The notes beneath the pieces were generated by a model. It did no database searches. It was not told where the DNA came from and saw nothing but the letters and a program-made list of their open reading frames with translations. A DNA stretch of 64,000 nt from the NCBI GenBank assembly GCA_035249305.1, contig DATFGQ010000064.1:1-64000 (forward strand), in the 5' to 3' direction. The DNA comes from DASUNP01 sp035249305. GTDB taxonomy: Bacteria > Acidobacteriota > Blastocatellia > UBA7656. The position numbers and the translations under genes were made by a program. Positions 9,801 through 18,698 of the stretch are shown one piece after another (positions within the stretch are counted from its first letter, which is position 1; each line of letters opens with the position of its first letter).

Positions 9801-10239
9801 CGGTTATCACGTCGCCGCGCGAGCTGGTCTCGGTTTCGACAAGCGGGGCCTCGGCCGTGACCGTCACAACCTCGCCCGCCCCGCCGGGCTCAAGCGTCAC
9901 GTTCACCTCGCGCACGTCGCCGATCTGTAAGACCAACTGCTCGCTGGACGCGGTCTTGAACCCGGACATCTCGACTTTAACAGTGTATGTGCCGGGGTCG
10001 AAGATCGTGCCGAACGAGTAGCGGCCGTCGTCGCTCGTCTGGGTCTGTTTAGTTATTCCCGTGCCGACGTTGGTCGCCGTAACGGTCGCTCCGGAAACGA
10101 CAGCCCCCTGCGGGTCTGTGATTGTTCCCGTGATCGAGGCGCGATTCGCTTGCGCGTAGCCCTGTAAGGCGCAGGCCATCGCGACAAGCAATGCAGCTAG
10201 GGGAGGGCCGCAACTGCGTAACCATCTCCTTCTTTCCAT
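6859..10239 (-). CDS. TonB-dependent receptor, Oar-like, with carboxypeptidase regulatory-like domain
   Basis: 1126 residues. After a signal peptide ending near residue 30 comes a beta-sandwich domain (SITGTITDPQGAVVSGATV, about 34-115), then the plug (QITELPLNGRNF about 150), then a very long beta-barrel ending in aromatic Phe (LKAKLIF), the outer-membrane C-terminal signature. This is the large acidobacterial Oar/TonB-receptor family, thought to import bulky substrates such as oligosaccharides. The start is supported by an excellent AGGAGG Shine-Dalgarno 6 nt before ATG 10239. Neighbours GH13 and, across the divergent promoter region, GH31 point to alpha-glucans as the likely ligand; this is inference. 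Confidence 0.9.
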   Translation of the reverse strand: MERRRWLRSCGPPLAALLVAMACALQGYAQANRASITGTITDPQGAVVSGATVTATNVGTGITKQTQTSDDGRYSFGTIFDPGTYTVKVEMSGFKTASSEQLVLQIGDVREVNVTLEPGGAGEVVTVTAEAPLVETETSSRGDVITGRQITELPLNGRNFTNFAILVPGVTRATLGGGQSDATGFQGSVEGLSDADTPAARFSRSGGSSLSVNGLRPSNNNFTLDGVDNNEGGFGQIAVFPPPEAIQEFKVETSVPQAEQGRGNGFINTTFRSGGNEFHGTLYYFHRNDFLDATPVFARQAITDSSGNQVLPRKPARREHEFGGTVGGPIWREKTFFFFDYQGQRNRYPFERAASPFTSVPTARTRVGDFTEFIVNGVCTVRDPQTMQPFPGCVIPVNRQDPVARTFLQAFDLPNFPGTFNNFLKLRRIEEQINGFDVRIDHNMSDRNVIFGRFSLANQFRARESFFTQLPAGFGAGEEDLDSRQLALGDTYSISPSTINDFRLGFSRVNIGINECGVQGRCGISPTISADLGVPNVNAGDDPVRQGLLGVGANSGTGQIEFVGDGGPFFVNSNNYHVSDKVTFIRGNHTAKAGGDFRVRQVNVFDGGAGPAKGFIGFDDRDTGNTQANVLLGRSSFSNAPLVNGPFTVSSHEYDVFVQDDWKVSPRLTLNLGLRWDLFTNPFERHNRQGNYNFETRTIILATDGERNLVNDDHNNFGPRIGFAYAVNESRDLVIRGGWGLLYFFDATNTPPLIKNPPNGVPFAGRTDNTFSPSLSTGPPNQVPETSPTNLNSFSTYQFVDPNNRTPYVHQYNLTLQYQLGQTWVFDLGYQGASTKKLLATRNLGNEGNGLGLARDVNGVVIGRLKATENRASSTYNSLQVRLEKRLSAGLTMIHSYTWSHTIDETAGDFGAIADARGELGGPQNPLCTACEKGNSSFDVRHKYTNSIVWDLPFGSGRRFIDTTGAWNKIVSGFELSFFTVWQSGIPFSVVLDSNTQIRPDLVGDPTANVPDGFNFNPSAFAPPSQTVTNLAGKTITFGSAGRNILRGPSRFNVDAALYKNTKLTETVSLQLGIQMFNLFNNVQRVVPNNRLRFNADGSIDFSNRPGEIFNAYPQRQGQLKAKLIF

Positions 10240-10533
10240 ATATCCTCCTTTCGAGGAATGAGCGGGTTCGTTACTACGTATAGGCGGCTGTGCGGCTTGC
10301 CTTGCTCGACCACCCTGCCGCGCGTCTTCAATTCTCTTCTGCTGCTTCTTTTTTTTCTGAAACGGAAAATGGGTATTACTGCGTAACAGCGGATTCGATA
10401 AACAGACCTCGCCTGAATGAGGCTACCCCGCCCAGAGTATAAACCCTCCGGGCTTGTCAGGGGAGTTAATGCGTGTATAATACCGTTACTTCCTCCGCGC
10501 GCGTGAAATTGGTATAGCAAAACGAGCAGTTAA
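10240..10533. promoter_or_regulatory. Divergent promoter region between receptor operon and regulator
   Basis: On the plus strand TTGTCA (10454-10459), a 16-bp spacer and a perfect TATAAT (10476-10481) form a good sigma-70-type promoter for the regulator at 10534. On the minus strand a TATACT-like -10 lies upstream of a long leader of about 200 nt for the receptor, but no convincing -35 was seen. The leader carries a run of eight A residues (minus strand). No recognisable riboswitch was seen. Confidence 0.5.
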
Positions 10534-11883
10534 ATGCAATCTGTAACACGTTACAACGAGACAGAGGTGACTAGAGAAGCGAAGATCGAGCAGTTGGAGA
10601 GGCTTCTTGAGAGCCGCGGCCTGCACGGGTCGGAGAGCCTCAAGGCATTCTTGCGTTTCGTCGTGCTCAAATCGATTGAGAATCAACAGAGCGACATCAA
10701 AGAATACACCATCGCGATCGAAGTATTCGGGCGGAGCAAAAGCTACGACTCACGGTCGGATTCCGTGGTCCGCGTCCAGGCGAGCAGGCTGCGCGCGAAG
10801 CTACAGGATTATTATGCCAACGAGGGGAAGCTTGATCCCGTAATCATAGATTTGCCAAAAGGCCATTACGCTCCGGTCTTCTCGTACTCTTCGGGCGCGG
10901 ACGGGGCTACGGATTCTATAGACGCGCCCGAAGCCGTCGCGCAGGAATTGCCCGCCGCCGGGCGCGCACGCTGGTGGCGGTGGGCGGTCGCGGCCTTTGC
11001 CATACTCGTCGTAGGGATTGGCATACTGGCGTTGAATTATCGCTCCGAAGCCCGCCAGCCTCCTGCGGGCTCCGATTCGAGACGCGGTAGATCGGCGGAG
11101 ATTTCATCGGCCATGCCCTTGTGGCAGGATTTTCTGCGCTCTTCCGAGCCCGTGCTTGTAGCCTTCAGCAACACTCTTTTCGAGGGGACGGCCGAAACGG
11201 GCATGAAGATAATGAAGCCTATGCAGTCCTCGCAGGAATCTGGGCCACAGCCCGCCGCGCGGCCGTCGGGCGTCTCCGAGGCCGACCAGACGATCACCGA
11301 GCACTATACAGGCGTGGGCGAGGTGATGGGGGTCTACTTCCTCGGAGACTTCTTCTCGAAAGCCGAGCACCAGTTCAGAGTGAAGCGAAGCCTGCTGCTC
11401 AACTGGGACGACCTGAAGACGGAAAACATAGTGATACTCGGATCGCCTGCTGAGAACTTCGTCCTGCGCGAGCTGCCCCAGGAGCAGGATTTCAGGTTCG
11501 GCCCCGTGAAGGATGAAAACCAGAGAATGACCTTCGGCATAATCAACACCAAGCCGAAGGCCGGGGAGCAGGCCGTCTACCTGGCAAAGCAAGAGGGGCC
11601 GTCGCGCAGCCAGATATCTGAAGACTACGCGATCGTGAGCCTGCTGCGCGGGCTCGACGCGGAGCATCGGTTGATGATACTGGCGGGGATCACCACCTTC
11701 GGCACGCAGGCCGCGGCCGAGTACGTGACGAGGCCGGAGTATGTAAAAGAGCTGATCGACAAGCTGAATGCGGCGAGCGCCGACGCCCCGCGGCTGCCTT
11801 CGTACTATCAAGTCCTCGTCAAAGTGAAGGTCAACGGCGGCGTGCCGGTCCAGATATCTTACGTCACCCACCACGCTTTGTAA
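10534..11883 (+). CDS. Membrane-anchored protein with N-terminal acidobacterial winged-helix-like domain
   Basis: 449 residues. Residues 10-115 (LERLLESRGLHGSESLKAFL ... SDSVVRVQASRLRAKLQDYY) match the small N-terminal domain found on many acidobacterial and planctomycete signalling proteins, where it resembles a DNA-binding response domain. A single transmembrane segment (WWRWAVAAFAILVVGIGIL) follows near residue 148, then an alpha/beta domain of unknown type to the C-terminus. By architecture it could sense an envelope or cytoplasmic signal and regulate the divergently transcribed receptor-amylase operon. This is inference from position. A strong promoter lies at 10454-10481; the Shine-Dalgarno is weak. 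Confidence 0.6.
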   Translation: MQSVTRYNETEVTREAKIEQLERLLESRGLHGSESLKAFLRFVVLKSIENQQSDIKEYTIAIEVFGRSKSYDSRSDSVVRVQASRLRAKLQDYYANEGKLDPVIIDLPKGHYAPVFSYSSGADGATDSIDAPEAVAQELPAAGRARWWRWAVAAFAILVVGIGILALNYRSEARQPPAGSDSRRGRSAEISSAMPLWQDFLRSSEPVLVAFSNTLFEGTAETGMKIMKPMQSSQESGPQPAARPSGVSEADQTITEHYTGVGEVMGVYFLGDFFSKAEHQFRVKRSLLLNWDDLKTENIVILGSPAENFVLRELPQEQDFRFGPVKDENQRMTFGIINTKPKAGEQAVYLAKQEGPSRSQISEDYAIVSLLRGLDAEHRLMILAGITTFGTQAAAEYVTRPEYVKELIDKLNAASADAPRLPSYYQVLVKVKVNGGVPVQISYVTHHAL

Positions 11884-12011
11884 TCGCGCCAGCGCCGCGC
11901 CTGGTGTCTATTCATTCCCGGTCCCTAGTACTGAGCCGATTCGCTCTTTTGTTCTCATAGCGCGGTGTAATAGAGTAGCTCAAGCAATGGGCGCTTCTAG
12001 GGGGCCGCGTG

Positions 12012-14465
12012 ATGAGAAGATTATTCGCGTCGTTTCTGCTGCTGGTCTCGCTTTCCGCTTCAGGTGAAGCAATAGATCTGAACGGGCTTGAACCGATAGG
12101 GCCTGTTTCCAGTTTTACAAAAACCGACCGCGCCGTGACCTTCAAGTGCCGCGACAACTCGGAGGTGCGCGTCCAGGTGCTCGCGCCTGATCTTGTGCGC
12201 GTGCGCGCCTCTTTCAGAAAGCCGCTCCCCGACCGCGATCACTCGTGGGCCATAGCAAAGACATCCTGGGAGACGGCGCGCTGGGAGCTGAAAGAGCAAG
12301 GCGACCTGATCCTGATCTCTACCGACGAGGTCGAAGTCGCCGTCCGCCGCTCGCCGCTGATCATAGAGTTTAGAGACGCAAAGAGTCGCAGGGTCATCAA
12401 CGCCGACGAGCGCCCTATGATGTACGACCCGAAGGGCGCGACCGTCGCCGCGGCCAAGAGGTTCGGCTTCGACGAGCACTTTTATGGGCTCGGCGAAAAG
12501 GCCGCGCGGTTAGACAAGCGGCGCGGCCACTTTACCATGTGGAACTCCGACACGCCCGGCTACCAGGAAGGGACCGACCCTATCTACCAGAGCATACCTT
12601 TTTACATAGGGCTGGAGGCGGGCGCGGCCTACGGCATCTTCTTCGACAACAGCTACCGGACCCATTTCGATTTCGGGAAGACGACTCAACAGCACATTGC
12701 CTTTTCGGCCGAAGGCGGCGAGATGAATTACTACTTCTTCCACGGCCCGTCGATCAAGAAGATAGTCAGCCGCTACACGGACCTGACGGGGCGCATGCCT
12801 ATGCCGCCGATGTGGGCGCTCGGCAACCAGCAGAGCCGCTGGAGCTACTACCCTCAAGCGATGGCCGAAGCCGTCGTAGACCGCTACCGCAAGGACGACC
12901 TGCCGTTAGACGTGCTCCACCTCGACATCGATTACATGAACGGCTACCGCGTCTTCACCTGGGACGCGGCGCGTTTCCCGAACCCGAAAGCCTTCACCGA
13001 CAGGCTGAGACAACAGGGCGTCAAGGTCGTCACGATAGTCGACCCGGGCGTGAAGTATCAGCCTGAAGAGAAGGGCTATCACGTCTTCGACCAGGGCGTG
13101 GAGAAGAATTTTTTCATGAAGCGGAAGGGCGGCCGTCTCTACGTTGGGCGCGTTTGGCCGGGCGAGAGCGTCTTTGTCGATTACACGCTGGCCGAAGCGC
13201 GGCGCTGGTGGGGCGACCTGCATCGCGCCTACACCGACAACGGCGTAGCGGGCATCTGGACGGACATGAACGAGCCGGCTGACTTCGTAGACCAGACGGG
13301 CAAGTCTCAGATGGACGTAGTCAGTTACGACGAGGGGGAGTATTCGACTCACGCCAAGAACCGGAACGTCTTTGCGCTGTTGATGGCGCGCGCGACGCGC
13401 GAGGGGCTTGAGCGGCTTGAGCCCGACAAGCGCCCTTACGTGATAACCCGCGCGGCCTACGCAGGGATTCAGCGGTATTCGACGATGTGGGCGGGCGACA
13501 ACACCAGCACGTGGGAAGCGCTCGCCTTGAGCATCCCTATGTTTCAAACGCTCGGGCTCGGCGGCCAGCCTTTTGTCGGGGCCGACGTCGGGGGTTTCAT
13601 CGGCAGATCGGACGGCGAGCTACTGACGCGGTGGTATCAGGTAGGATTTGTTACGCCGTTCTGCCGCAATCACAAAGAGGCGAGCGGGTACGACCACGAG
13701 CCATGGCGCTTCGGGACTTATTACGAGGAGATCATCCGAAAGTACTTGAAGCTGCGTTACCGGCTGCTCCCTTTTCTCTACACGACTCTCGAGGAGGCTC
13801 ACCGCACAGGCGTCCCACTGTTTCGCCCGCTGCTGCTCAACTATCAGGCGGACACGAACGCGATCAATCTTGACGACGAGTTTATGATCGGCGGCGACCT
13901 GCTCGTGGCCCCGGTCGTCAAGCCCAACCAGACGGCCAGATCGGTCTACCTGCCGGAACGGACATGGTACGACTACTGGACGGGCGAGAGGATCAAAGGC
14001 GGGACGAGGGTCACGGCCGCAGCGCCGCTTGAGGTCGTGCCGATGTACGTCAGGGCCGGGGCGATAATCCCTATGGGGCCAGAGATGAGTTACGTCGGGC
14101 AGAAGCGAATCGACCCGCTCACCTTCGAGGTCTACGCGGACGACAAGCGCCAGGCCGCGACTACGGTCTACGAAGACGACGGCGAAAGCCCCGCTTACCT
14201 GCGCGGCGTCTTCCGGCGCACTTCGGTCAAAACCTCCGCGCTCGGGGCGGGCATTCAGATCGACCTGGCCGCGCCCGAAGGGAGTTATAACCCCGGTCCG
14301 CGCAACATGCTCTTTGTCATCAAATCCATGGCGTCGCCCAGGCCGCCGCTGCGCGCCTTCGTCGACGGCAAGCCGGTCGGCGCGGAAGGCATGTACAGGT
14401 CGGGCAACGATCTTGTAGTCAGAATCGCGGACGATGGCCGCGCGCACCAGATACAGATCAGGTGA
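12012..14465 (+). CDS. GH31 family alpha-glucosidase, secreted
   Basis: About 817 residues with a signal peptide (MRRLFASFLLLVSLSASGEA), an N-terminal galactose-mutarotase-like domain, a GH31 barrel and C-terminal beta domains. The signature GIWTDMNEP carries the catalytic nucleophile (Asp 418 from this start), and MWAGDNTSTW supplies the acid/base Asp about 78 residues later. GH31 enzymes release glucose from the non-reducing ends of alpha-glucosides. ATG 12012 is preferred over the adjacent GTG 12009 because an AGGGGG sequence lies 7 nt upstream. With the nearby receptor and GH13 enzyme it would complete maltooligosaccharide breakdown; the related malQ gene is 13 kb away. Confidence 0.92.
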   Translation: MRRLFASFLLLVSLSASGEAIDLNGLEPIGPVSSFTKTDRAVTFKCRDNSEVRVQVLAPDLVRVRASFRKPLPDRDHSWAIAKTSWETARWELKEQGDLILISTDEVEVAVRRSPLIIEFRDAKSRRVINADERPMMYDPKGATVAAAKRFGFDEHFYGLGEKAARLDKRRGHFTMWNSDTPGYQEGTDPIYQSIPFYIGLEAGAAYGIFFDNSYRTHFDFGKTTQQHIAFSAEGGEMNYYFFHGPSIKKIVSRYTDLTGRMPMPPMWALGNQQSRWSYYPQAMAEAVVDRYRKDDLPLDVLHLDIDYMNGYRVFTWDAARFPNPKAFTDRLRQQGVKVVTIVDPGVKYQPEEKGYHVFDQGVEKNFFMKRKGGRLYVGRVWPGESVFVDYTLAEARRWWGDLHRAYTDNGVAGIWTDMNEPADFVDQTGKSQMDVVSYDEGEYSTHAKNRNVFALLMARATREGLERLEPDKRPYVITRAAYAGIQRYSTMWAGDNTSTWEALALSIPMFQTLGLGGQPFVGADVGGFIGRSDGELLTRWYQVGFVTPFCRNHKEASGYDHEPWRFGTYYEEIIRKYLKLRYRLLPFLYTTLEEAHRTGVPLFRPLLLNYQADTNAINLDDEFMIGGDLLVAPVVKPNQTARSVYLPERTWYDYWTGERIKGGTRVTAAAPLEVVPMYVRAGAIIPMGPEMSYVGQKRIDPLTFEVYADDKRQAATTVYEDDGESPAYLRGVFRRTSVKTSALGAGIQIDLAAPEGSYNPGPRNMLFVIKSMASPRPPLRAFVDGKPVGAEGMYRSGNDLVVRIADDGRAHQIQIR

Positions 14466-14533
14466 GCCCGGCCAACCCATCTCAGAAAATTTCAGAACAT
14501 CTCAGGCGCGCTTACAAGACATTTCCGCCCTGC

Positions 14534-14558
14534 GGCGGTCTTTCGGAGTGCGGTGACT
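14534..14558. repeat. Second copy of REP-like sequence
   Basis: Contains CGGAGTGCGGTGACTTGTC, the reverse complement of the flank and half-palindrome seen at 1888-1916 with a few substitutions. It lies between the GH31 stop and the end of the broken propeller gene. Confidence 0.4.
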
Positions 14559-14583
14559 TGTCAGCGCAGGTTCTTTATCAAGA

Positions 14584-15567
14584 CTATGTCGTGCTTCCAC
14601 CCGCCGCGTCTTCGAGCCTCGCGCTCCAGATGTCGGAAACCGAGACGACCTGCTGGGTCACAAGCAACCGCGCGTCGGCCGTGAGCCTGACGTTGAGGAA
14701 GTTGTCTAGCTCGTTAGAGAGCGGGCGCGCTTCGCCCGAAGGGTAGGCGACGACCCATAGCTGCTTGCCCCAGGCGTTCACGTCCTTGGCGCAGACTATC
14801 AGGCCGCTGCCGTCGGGCAGCCATGATTTATTGCCGACGTGATACCACTTTCTTGAGCTGATCTCTCGTTCCGAGCCGTCGATCAGGCTCACCTCGCGGA
14901 TCGTCATCTCCTCGCCGCCGCTCTCGGCGTTGCCCGCGGAGAAGGCTATGCGGCTTCCGTCCGGCGACCACGCGGGGTAGTCGAGCTGCCGGTCGCCCAG
15001 CACGCGCTCTTCGACGCCGTCCAGGTTTGCGATGACCAGCTCGCGCGCGCCCGCCTGGTTGCGCCGCGTGAAAGCCAGGTGCGCGCCGTCCGGCGAAAGG
15101 ATCATCTGGTCATCAACGTCATCGCGCAGTCTTTTCGCCGCGCCGCCCAGCACGGGGATTCTGTAGAGGGTCCGCGCCGGCTTCGGGCCTTCGAGCCTTG
15201 AGAAATAGAGCTCGCGGCCGTCGGGCGAGAAGAGCAAGCCGCTGTAGAGATATTTTTCAGGAGGGACGATCTGGTGCTGTCTGGAGCTGGCGAGGTGCTG
15301 GACCCAGACGCTGTTGCCCACCGACTCCATGTTCACGTAAGCGACGTACTTCCCGTCCGGCGAGATGTCAGGCCCCATGGCCGTCCCCGCCCACGTCAGC
15401 CTTACGGCTTCCCAATCGCGGTAAGAATTGATTGAAGCATTATTCGACCGCCCGCCGAAGAGCTTAAGGGCAGCAAGACCGCCCGCGACGATGACGACCA
15501 GTGCTGCCGCCAAAAGCCAGACGCGTTTATTGACTGGCGCGCGCTCGATCGATCGTGACAGGCGCAA
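14584..15567 (-). CDS. TM segment plus PD40/WD40-like beta-propeller part of a split regulator (probable pseudogene portion)
   Basis: 327 residues from a TTG at 15567. There is one transmembrane segment (VWLLAAALVVIVAGGLAAL, about 16-35), then TolB/PD40 propeller repeats (DISPDGKYVAYV, SPDGRELYFS, SPDGAHLAFT, SPDGSRIAFS). In Acidobacteriota this arrangement is normally fused behind an OmpR-type winged helix, and exactly that domain is encoded just upstream in another frame (15527-15961), overlapping by 41 bp. The frame ends in STT-stop at 14584, while a different frame reads GWKHDIVLIKNLR-stop to 14561, the usual closing strand of these propellers. Hence at least two lesions are likely and the second half of the propeller is missing. 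If expressed separately it would be a membrane-anchored propeller fragment. Confidence 0.55.
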   Translation of the reverse strand: MRLSRSIERAPVNKRVWLLAAALVVIVAGGLAALKLFGGRSNNASINSYRDWEAVRLTWAGTAMGPDISPDGKYVAYVNMESVGNSVWVQHLASSRQHQIVPPEKYLYSGLLFSPDGRELYFSRLEGPKPARTLYRIPVLGGAAKRLRDDVDDQMILSPDGAHLAFTRRNQAGARELVIANLDGVEERVLGDRQLDYPAWSPDGSRIAFSAGNAESGGEEMTIREVSLIDGSEREISSRKWYHVGNKSWLPDGSGLIVCAKDVNAWGKQLWVVAYPSGEARPLSNELDNFLNVRLTADARLLVTQQVVSVSDIWSARLEDAAGGSTT

Positions 15568-15961
15568 GGTCGGCCGCCGGAGCCGTCTCTAAGCCATTAG
15601 ACTTTGCGGGATGCGCTTCCGAGCCGTTTATCGGCACGCTCTCGACCGAGGCCACGAAGCTGTAGCCGCGGCCGGGCACCGTGACTATAAAGCGGTGGTC
15701 GTTAGGGCTCTCTTCCAGCGCTTTTCTCAATGTCGAGATGTGACGCGTGAGGTTGTTCTCTTCGACTATGCGCTCGCCCCAGACCATGCGCATCAGCTCA
15801 TCTTTTTCGATCACGTACTGGTTGTGCTCGACCAGCGCCAGGAGCACGTCGAAGGCCTTCGGAGGCAGTTGCACGATCGCGTCGTCGCGCGTCAACACGC
15901 GCTTGACGGCGTCGATCTGAAATTTGTCGAACTTATATAACTGTTTGTCCGACTTGACCAT
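15527..15961 (-). CDS. OmpR/ToxR-type winged-helix DNA-binding domain (N-terminal part of a split CadC-like regulator)
   Basis: 144 residues; residues 5-105 form the winged-helix fold, with typical LPPKAFDVLLALVEH, NNLTRHISTLRKALEE and VPGRGYSFVA motifs. The remaining 35 residues look like a linker and end at a TGA inside the coding start of the transmembrane-propeller frame. CadC/ToxR-like proteins are one-component membrane regulators. Because the membrane and propeller part lies in another frame, this is either a free winged-helix protein or the 5' half of a frameshifted gene. The latter is favoured because the overlap contains slippage-prone repeats (CGATCGATCG and GCGCGCGC). Confidence 0.6.
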   Translation of the reverse strand: MVKSDKQLYKFDKFQIDAVKRVLTRDDAIVQLPPKAFDVLLALVEHNQYVIEKDELMRMVWGERIVEENNLTRHISTLRKALEESPNDHRFIVTVPGRGYSFVASVESVPINGSEAHPAKSNGLETAPAADLAPVTIDRARASQ

Positions 15962-16184
15962 AACAGCCGTTCAGAAAAATTCAGGATTATTCATCGGCCG
16001 CCAATGACTGTCCTTGGCGGTTGGGCTAGCCTTGCCGAGTCGAAGTATGAAGCTAGCCGGCTGTCGCTTTGTGGACTTTATTTTACTGGACTCCTCACCT
16101 GAGAACAACGCCGCTCATAAACGTACGGCTCCTCTGCGCCGACCATCCCGATGCGAAGTATGCAATTGAGTTGAGGTAAAAATT

Positions 16185-18656
16185 ATGTTCAAGAGAATCT
16201 TCATCACGGCCTTGTTGCTGGCCGGTCTTATTCACTCTGCCGATAACAGGGCCGATGCGGATAAGCATTCAGACGGGCCGCTCAATCAAAACCGCGAGCA
16301 CCAGTCGCTCGAATCAGCCATCTCAACCGCACTCAACACGACTTTCTCGCAAGAACAGAAACTCGTGCCGGGGCTGACGGCGACAGACAGTTTCGGCTCC
16401 GACGTGGCGATCAGCGGCGACACGGCCGTAGTCGGCGTAAAGGATGACGACATCGGCGCGAGCGTCGACCAGGGCTCGGTCTTTGTCTTCGTGCGGAGCG
16501 GCGCGACATGGACGCAGCAAGCAAGAATCATGGCAAGCGATGGCGCGGCGGGCGACAACTTCGGTCATTCGGTTTCGGTGAGCGGCAACACCCTTGCGGT
16601 CGGCTCGCCTTTTCGTGACGCGGGACTAAACCAGAATCAGGGCGCGGTCTACCTTTTCAATCCTTCTGGCGCGACGTGGATTCGGGCGCAGACGCTGACG
16701 GCAGGCGACGGCGCGGCCGACGACAATTTCGGAATCTCAGTGGCCATAGAAAACGACGCTCTTATAGTCGGCGCGTCGGGCGATGATTTCGCTCAGCCTA
16801 CAGGGCAAGGCTCCGCCTACGTTTTCACCCGTTCCGGCCCGTCGTGGAGCGAGGCGCAAAAGCTCTTCGCGTTGGATGGCATGACCAATGACGGTTATGG
16901 CAACGCCGTCGCCATCGATGACCGCACTTTCTTGATCGGCGTGAGCAACGATGATTTCGGGCCGACCGTCGACCAGGGATCGGCCTACGTCTTCGTGGCA
17001 AGCGGCGGCGAAGTCTGGACCGGGGCGAGCTCGGCCGACTGGTCGACCGGGGGCAACTGGGGTTCGGCGACAGCGCCGAACGCTTTGGACGACGTGACCA
17101 TTCCGGGGAGCGGGGTGACTAATGAAGCCGTGATCAACGCCGACGTAAGCGTCCACAACCTTACGGTCGATGCGGGCAGGCAATTGAACATCAACGCCGG
17201 GCGCACGCTCACGGTCAACGGCAATCTCACGTCGAACGGCACGATCACGGGCGCGGGCGCGCTCGTCTTCAATGGCGCGACCCTTGTGAACAACAACTCG
17301 ATCATAGGGGTTAATGTTACAATCGGCATCGGCTCAAAAACGCTCAGCGGCAGCGGCTCTTTCCTCAACAACACGGTGACGGTTCTTTCTGGTGGCGCCG
17401 TCAATCTTAGTAATTCGACGATGAATCGCCTCGTCATCGACGGCGGCGGCGCGTTGAACCTGGGCAACCTCACCCTGATCGGCGACGGACCCGCCTTGAT
17501 CAACAACGGCGCCTTCTCTCCGTCGCCGACAAGCACCGTCATCTTCAATGGCACGCAGGCGCAAACGACCGCGGGTAACGTCACTTTCAACAACCTGACG
17601 ATCAACAACGCGGCCGGCGTCACGCTCGGCGCAGATGCCACGGTCAACAACACGCTCGCTTTAACAAGCGGCGATCTCAGGACCGGCATCTTCACGTTGA
17701 CTATGCCCGCGGCGGCGACCTCGACTGGCGCAGCCGACGTTATAGGCAACGTCCGCCGCACGGGCTTTACGACCGGGAACACGCTGAGCTTCGGTAATCC
17801 TTTTAACACAGTTAGCTTCACTTCGGGCACGCCGCCCACGGACGTCACGATTAACTTGATTAAGCAGCCGCCGGGCGATTTTTCAAACGCCACGCGCCGC
17901 ACATACACCATCACGCCTAACGGCGGGAGCGGGTGGGCGGCGACGGTGCGGCTGCATTATCAGGACGCGGAGCTAAACGGCAACGCCGAAGCGACGCTCG
18001 GGCTCTGGCGCAAGGGCGCGTCGTGGGCTAACCTCGGCGCGACAACCCGCAACGCGACGGACAACTGGGTCGAGCTAGCGGGCGTAGCGCAGTTCTCGCC
18101 GTGGGTGATCTCAGGCCCCGCCGCGCCTACGGGCTGCGGTTACTCGATCTCTCCCACCTACGCCTATCTCTCTTCGAGAGGCGGCTCGGCAGGCTTCAAC
18201 GTCACCGCGGCGGCGGGCTGCGCGTGGGCCGCGCAGACTTCAGACGCATGGCTTTTTTTCGTCACGGACACGACCGGCATAGGCAACGGCTCGGTCTCGA
18301 TAGAGGCGAGGGAGAATCTAAGCCCGAGCGCGCGACAGGGCGCCATCACCCTTGGCAACCAGAGTTTTATCGTCGTTCAGGAGGGGCTAGGCGGGTCGTG
18401 CAGCTTCTCAATCTCGCCCGAGTTTGCCAACTACCTTGTAGGCGGCGGCAGCGGGAGCTTCGTCGTGGCGACTTCAGCCGAGTGCGGGTGGCAGGCCGTA
18501 ACCGATCAGAGCTGGATCGTAATCACGTCAACGCCGGTCGGCCTCGGCGACGCGACAGTTAATTACACGGTCTCGGGCAACACGACCGGGGCGATTCGGG
18601 TGGGCGCGATACTGGTCGGCGGGCGCGTACTCAAGGTGAAGCAAAAGGGGAGTTGA
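16185..18656 (+). CDS. Large secreted protein with FG-GAP repeats and BACON-like domains
   Basis: 823 residues with a hydrophobic N-terminus (MFKRIFITALLLAGLIHS). Residues about 58-275 hold integrin-type FG-GAP repeats (SFGSDVAISGDTAVVG, NFGHSVSVSGNTLAVG, NFGISVAIENDALIVG). A low-complexity beta-helix region rich in Asn, Thr and Gly (VTIPGSG, LTVNGNLTSNG) runs to about 600. Two C-terminal BACON-like modules (CSYSISPTYAYL and CSFSISPEFANYL) each contain CGW/CAW and SW motifs. BACON domains are linked to carbohydrate or mucin binding. The Shine-Dalgarno (GAGGT) is 8 nt before ATG. Likely an outer-surface adhesin or glycan-binding protein; specificity is unknown. Confidence 0.7.
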   Translation: MFKRIFITALLLAGLIHSADNRADADKHSDGPLNQNREHQSLESAISTALNTTFSQEQKLVPGLTATDSFGSDVAISGDTAVVGVKDDDIGASVDQGSVFVFVRSGATWTQQARIMASDGAAGDNFGHSVSVSGNTLAVGSPFRDAGLNQNQGAVYLFNPSGATWIRAQTLTAGDGAADDNFGISVAIENDALIVGASGDDFAQPTGQGSAYVFTRSGPSWSEAQKLFALDGMTNDGYGNAVAIDDRTFLIGVSNDDFGPTVDQGSAYVFVASGGEVWTGASSADWSTGGNWGSATAPNALDDVTIPGSGVTNEAVINADVSVHNLTVDAGRQLNINAGRTLTVNGNLTSNGTITGAGALVFNGATLVNNNSIIGVNVTIGIGSKTLSGSGSFLNNTVTVLSGGAVNLSNSTMNRLVIDGGGALNLGNLTLIGDGPALINNGAFSPSPTSTVIFNGTQAQTTAGNVTFNNLTINNAAGVTLGADATVNNTLALTSGDLRTGIFTLTMPAAATSTGAADVIGNVRRTGFTTGNTLSFGNPFNTVSFTSGTPPTDVTINLIKQPPGDFSNATRRTYTITPNGGSGWAATVRLHYQDAELNGNAEATLGLWRKGASWANLGATTRNATDNWVELAGVAQFSPWVISGPAAPTGCGYSISPTYAYLSSRGGSAGFNVTAAAGCAWAAQTSDAWLFFVTDTTGIGNGSVSIEARENLSPSARQGAITLGNQSFIVVQEGLGGSCSFSISPEFANYLVGGGSGSFVVATSAECGWQAVTDQSWIVITSTPVGLGDATVNYTVSGNTTGAIRVGAILVGGRVLKVKQKGS

Positions 18657-18698
18657 TGACCGATCTTTTTTCAATTGAAACTGCGATCGAATGAAACT

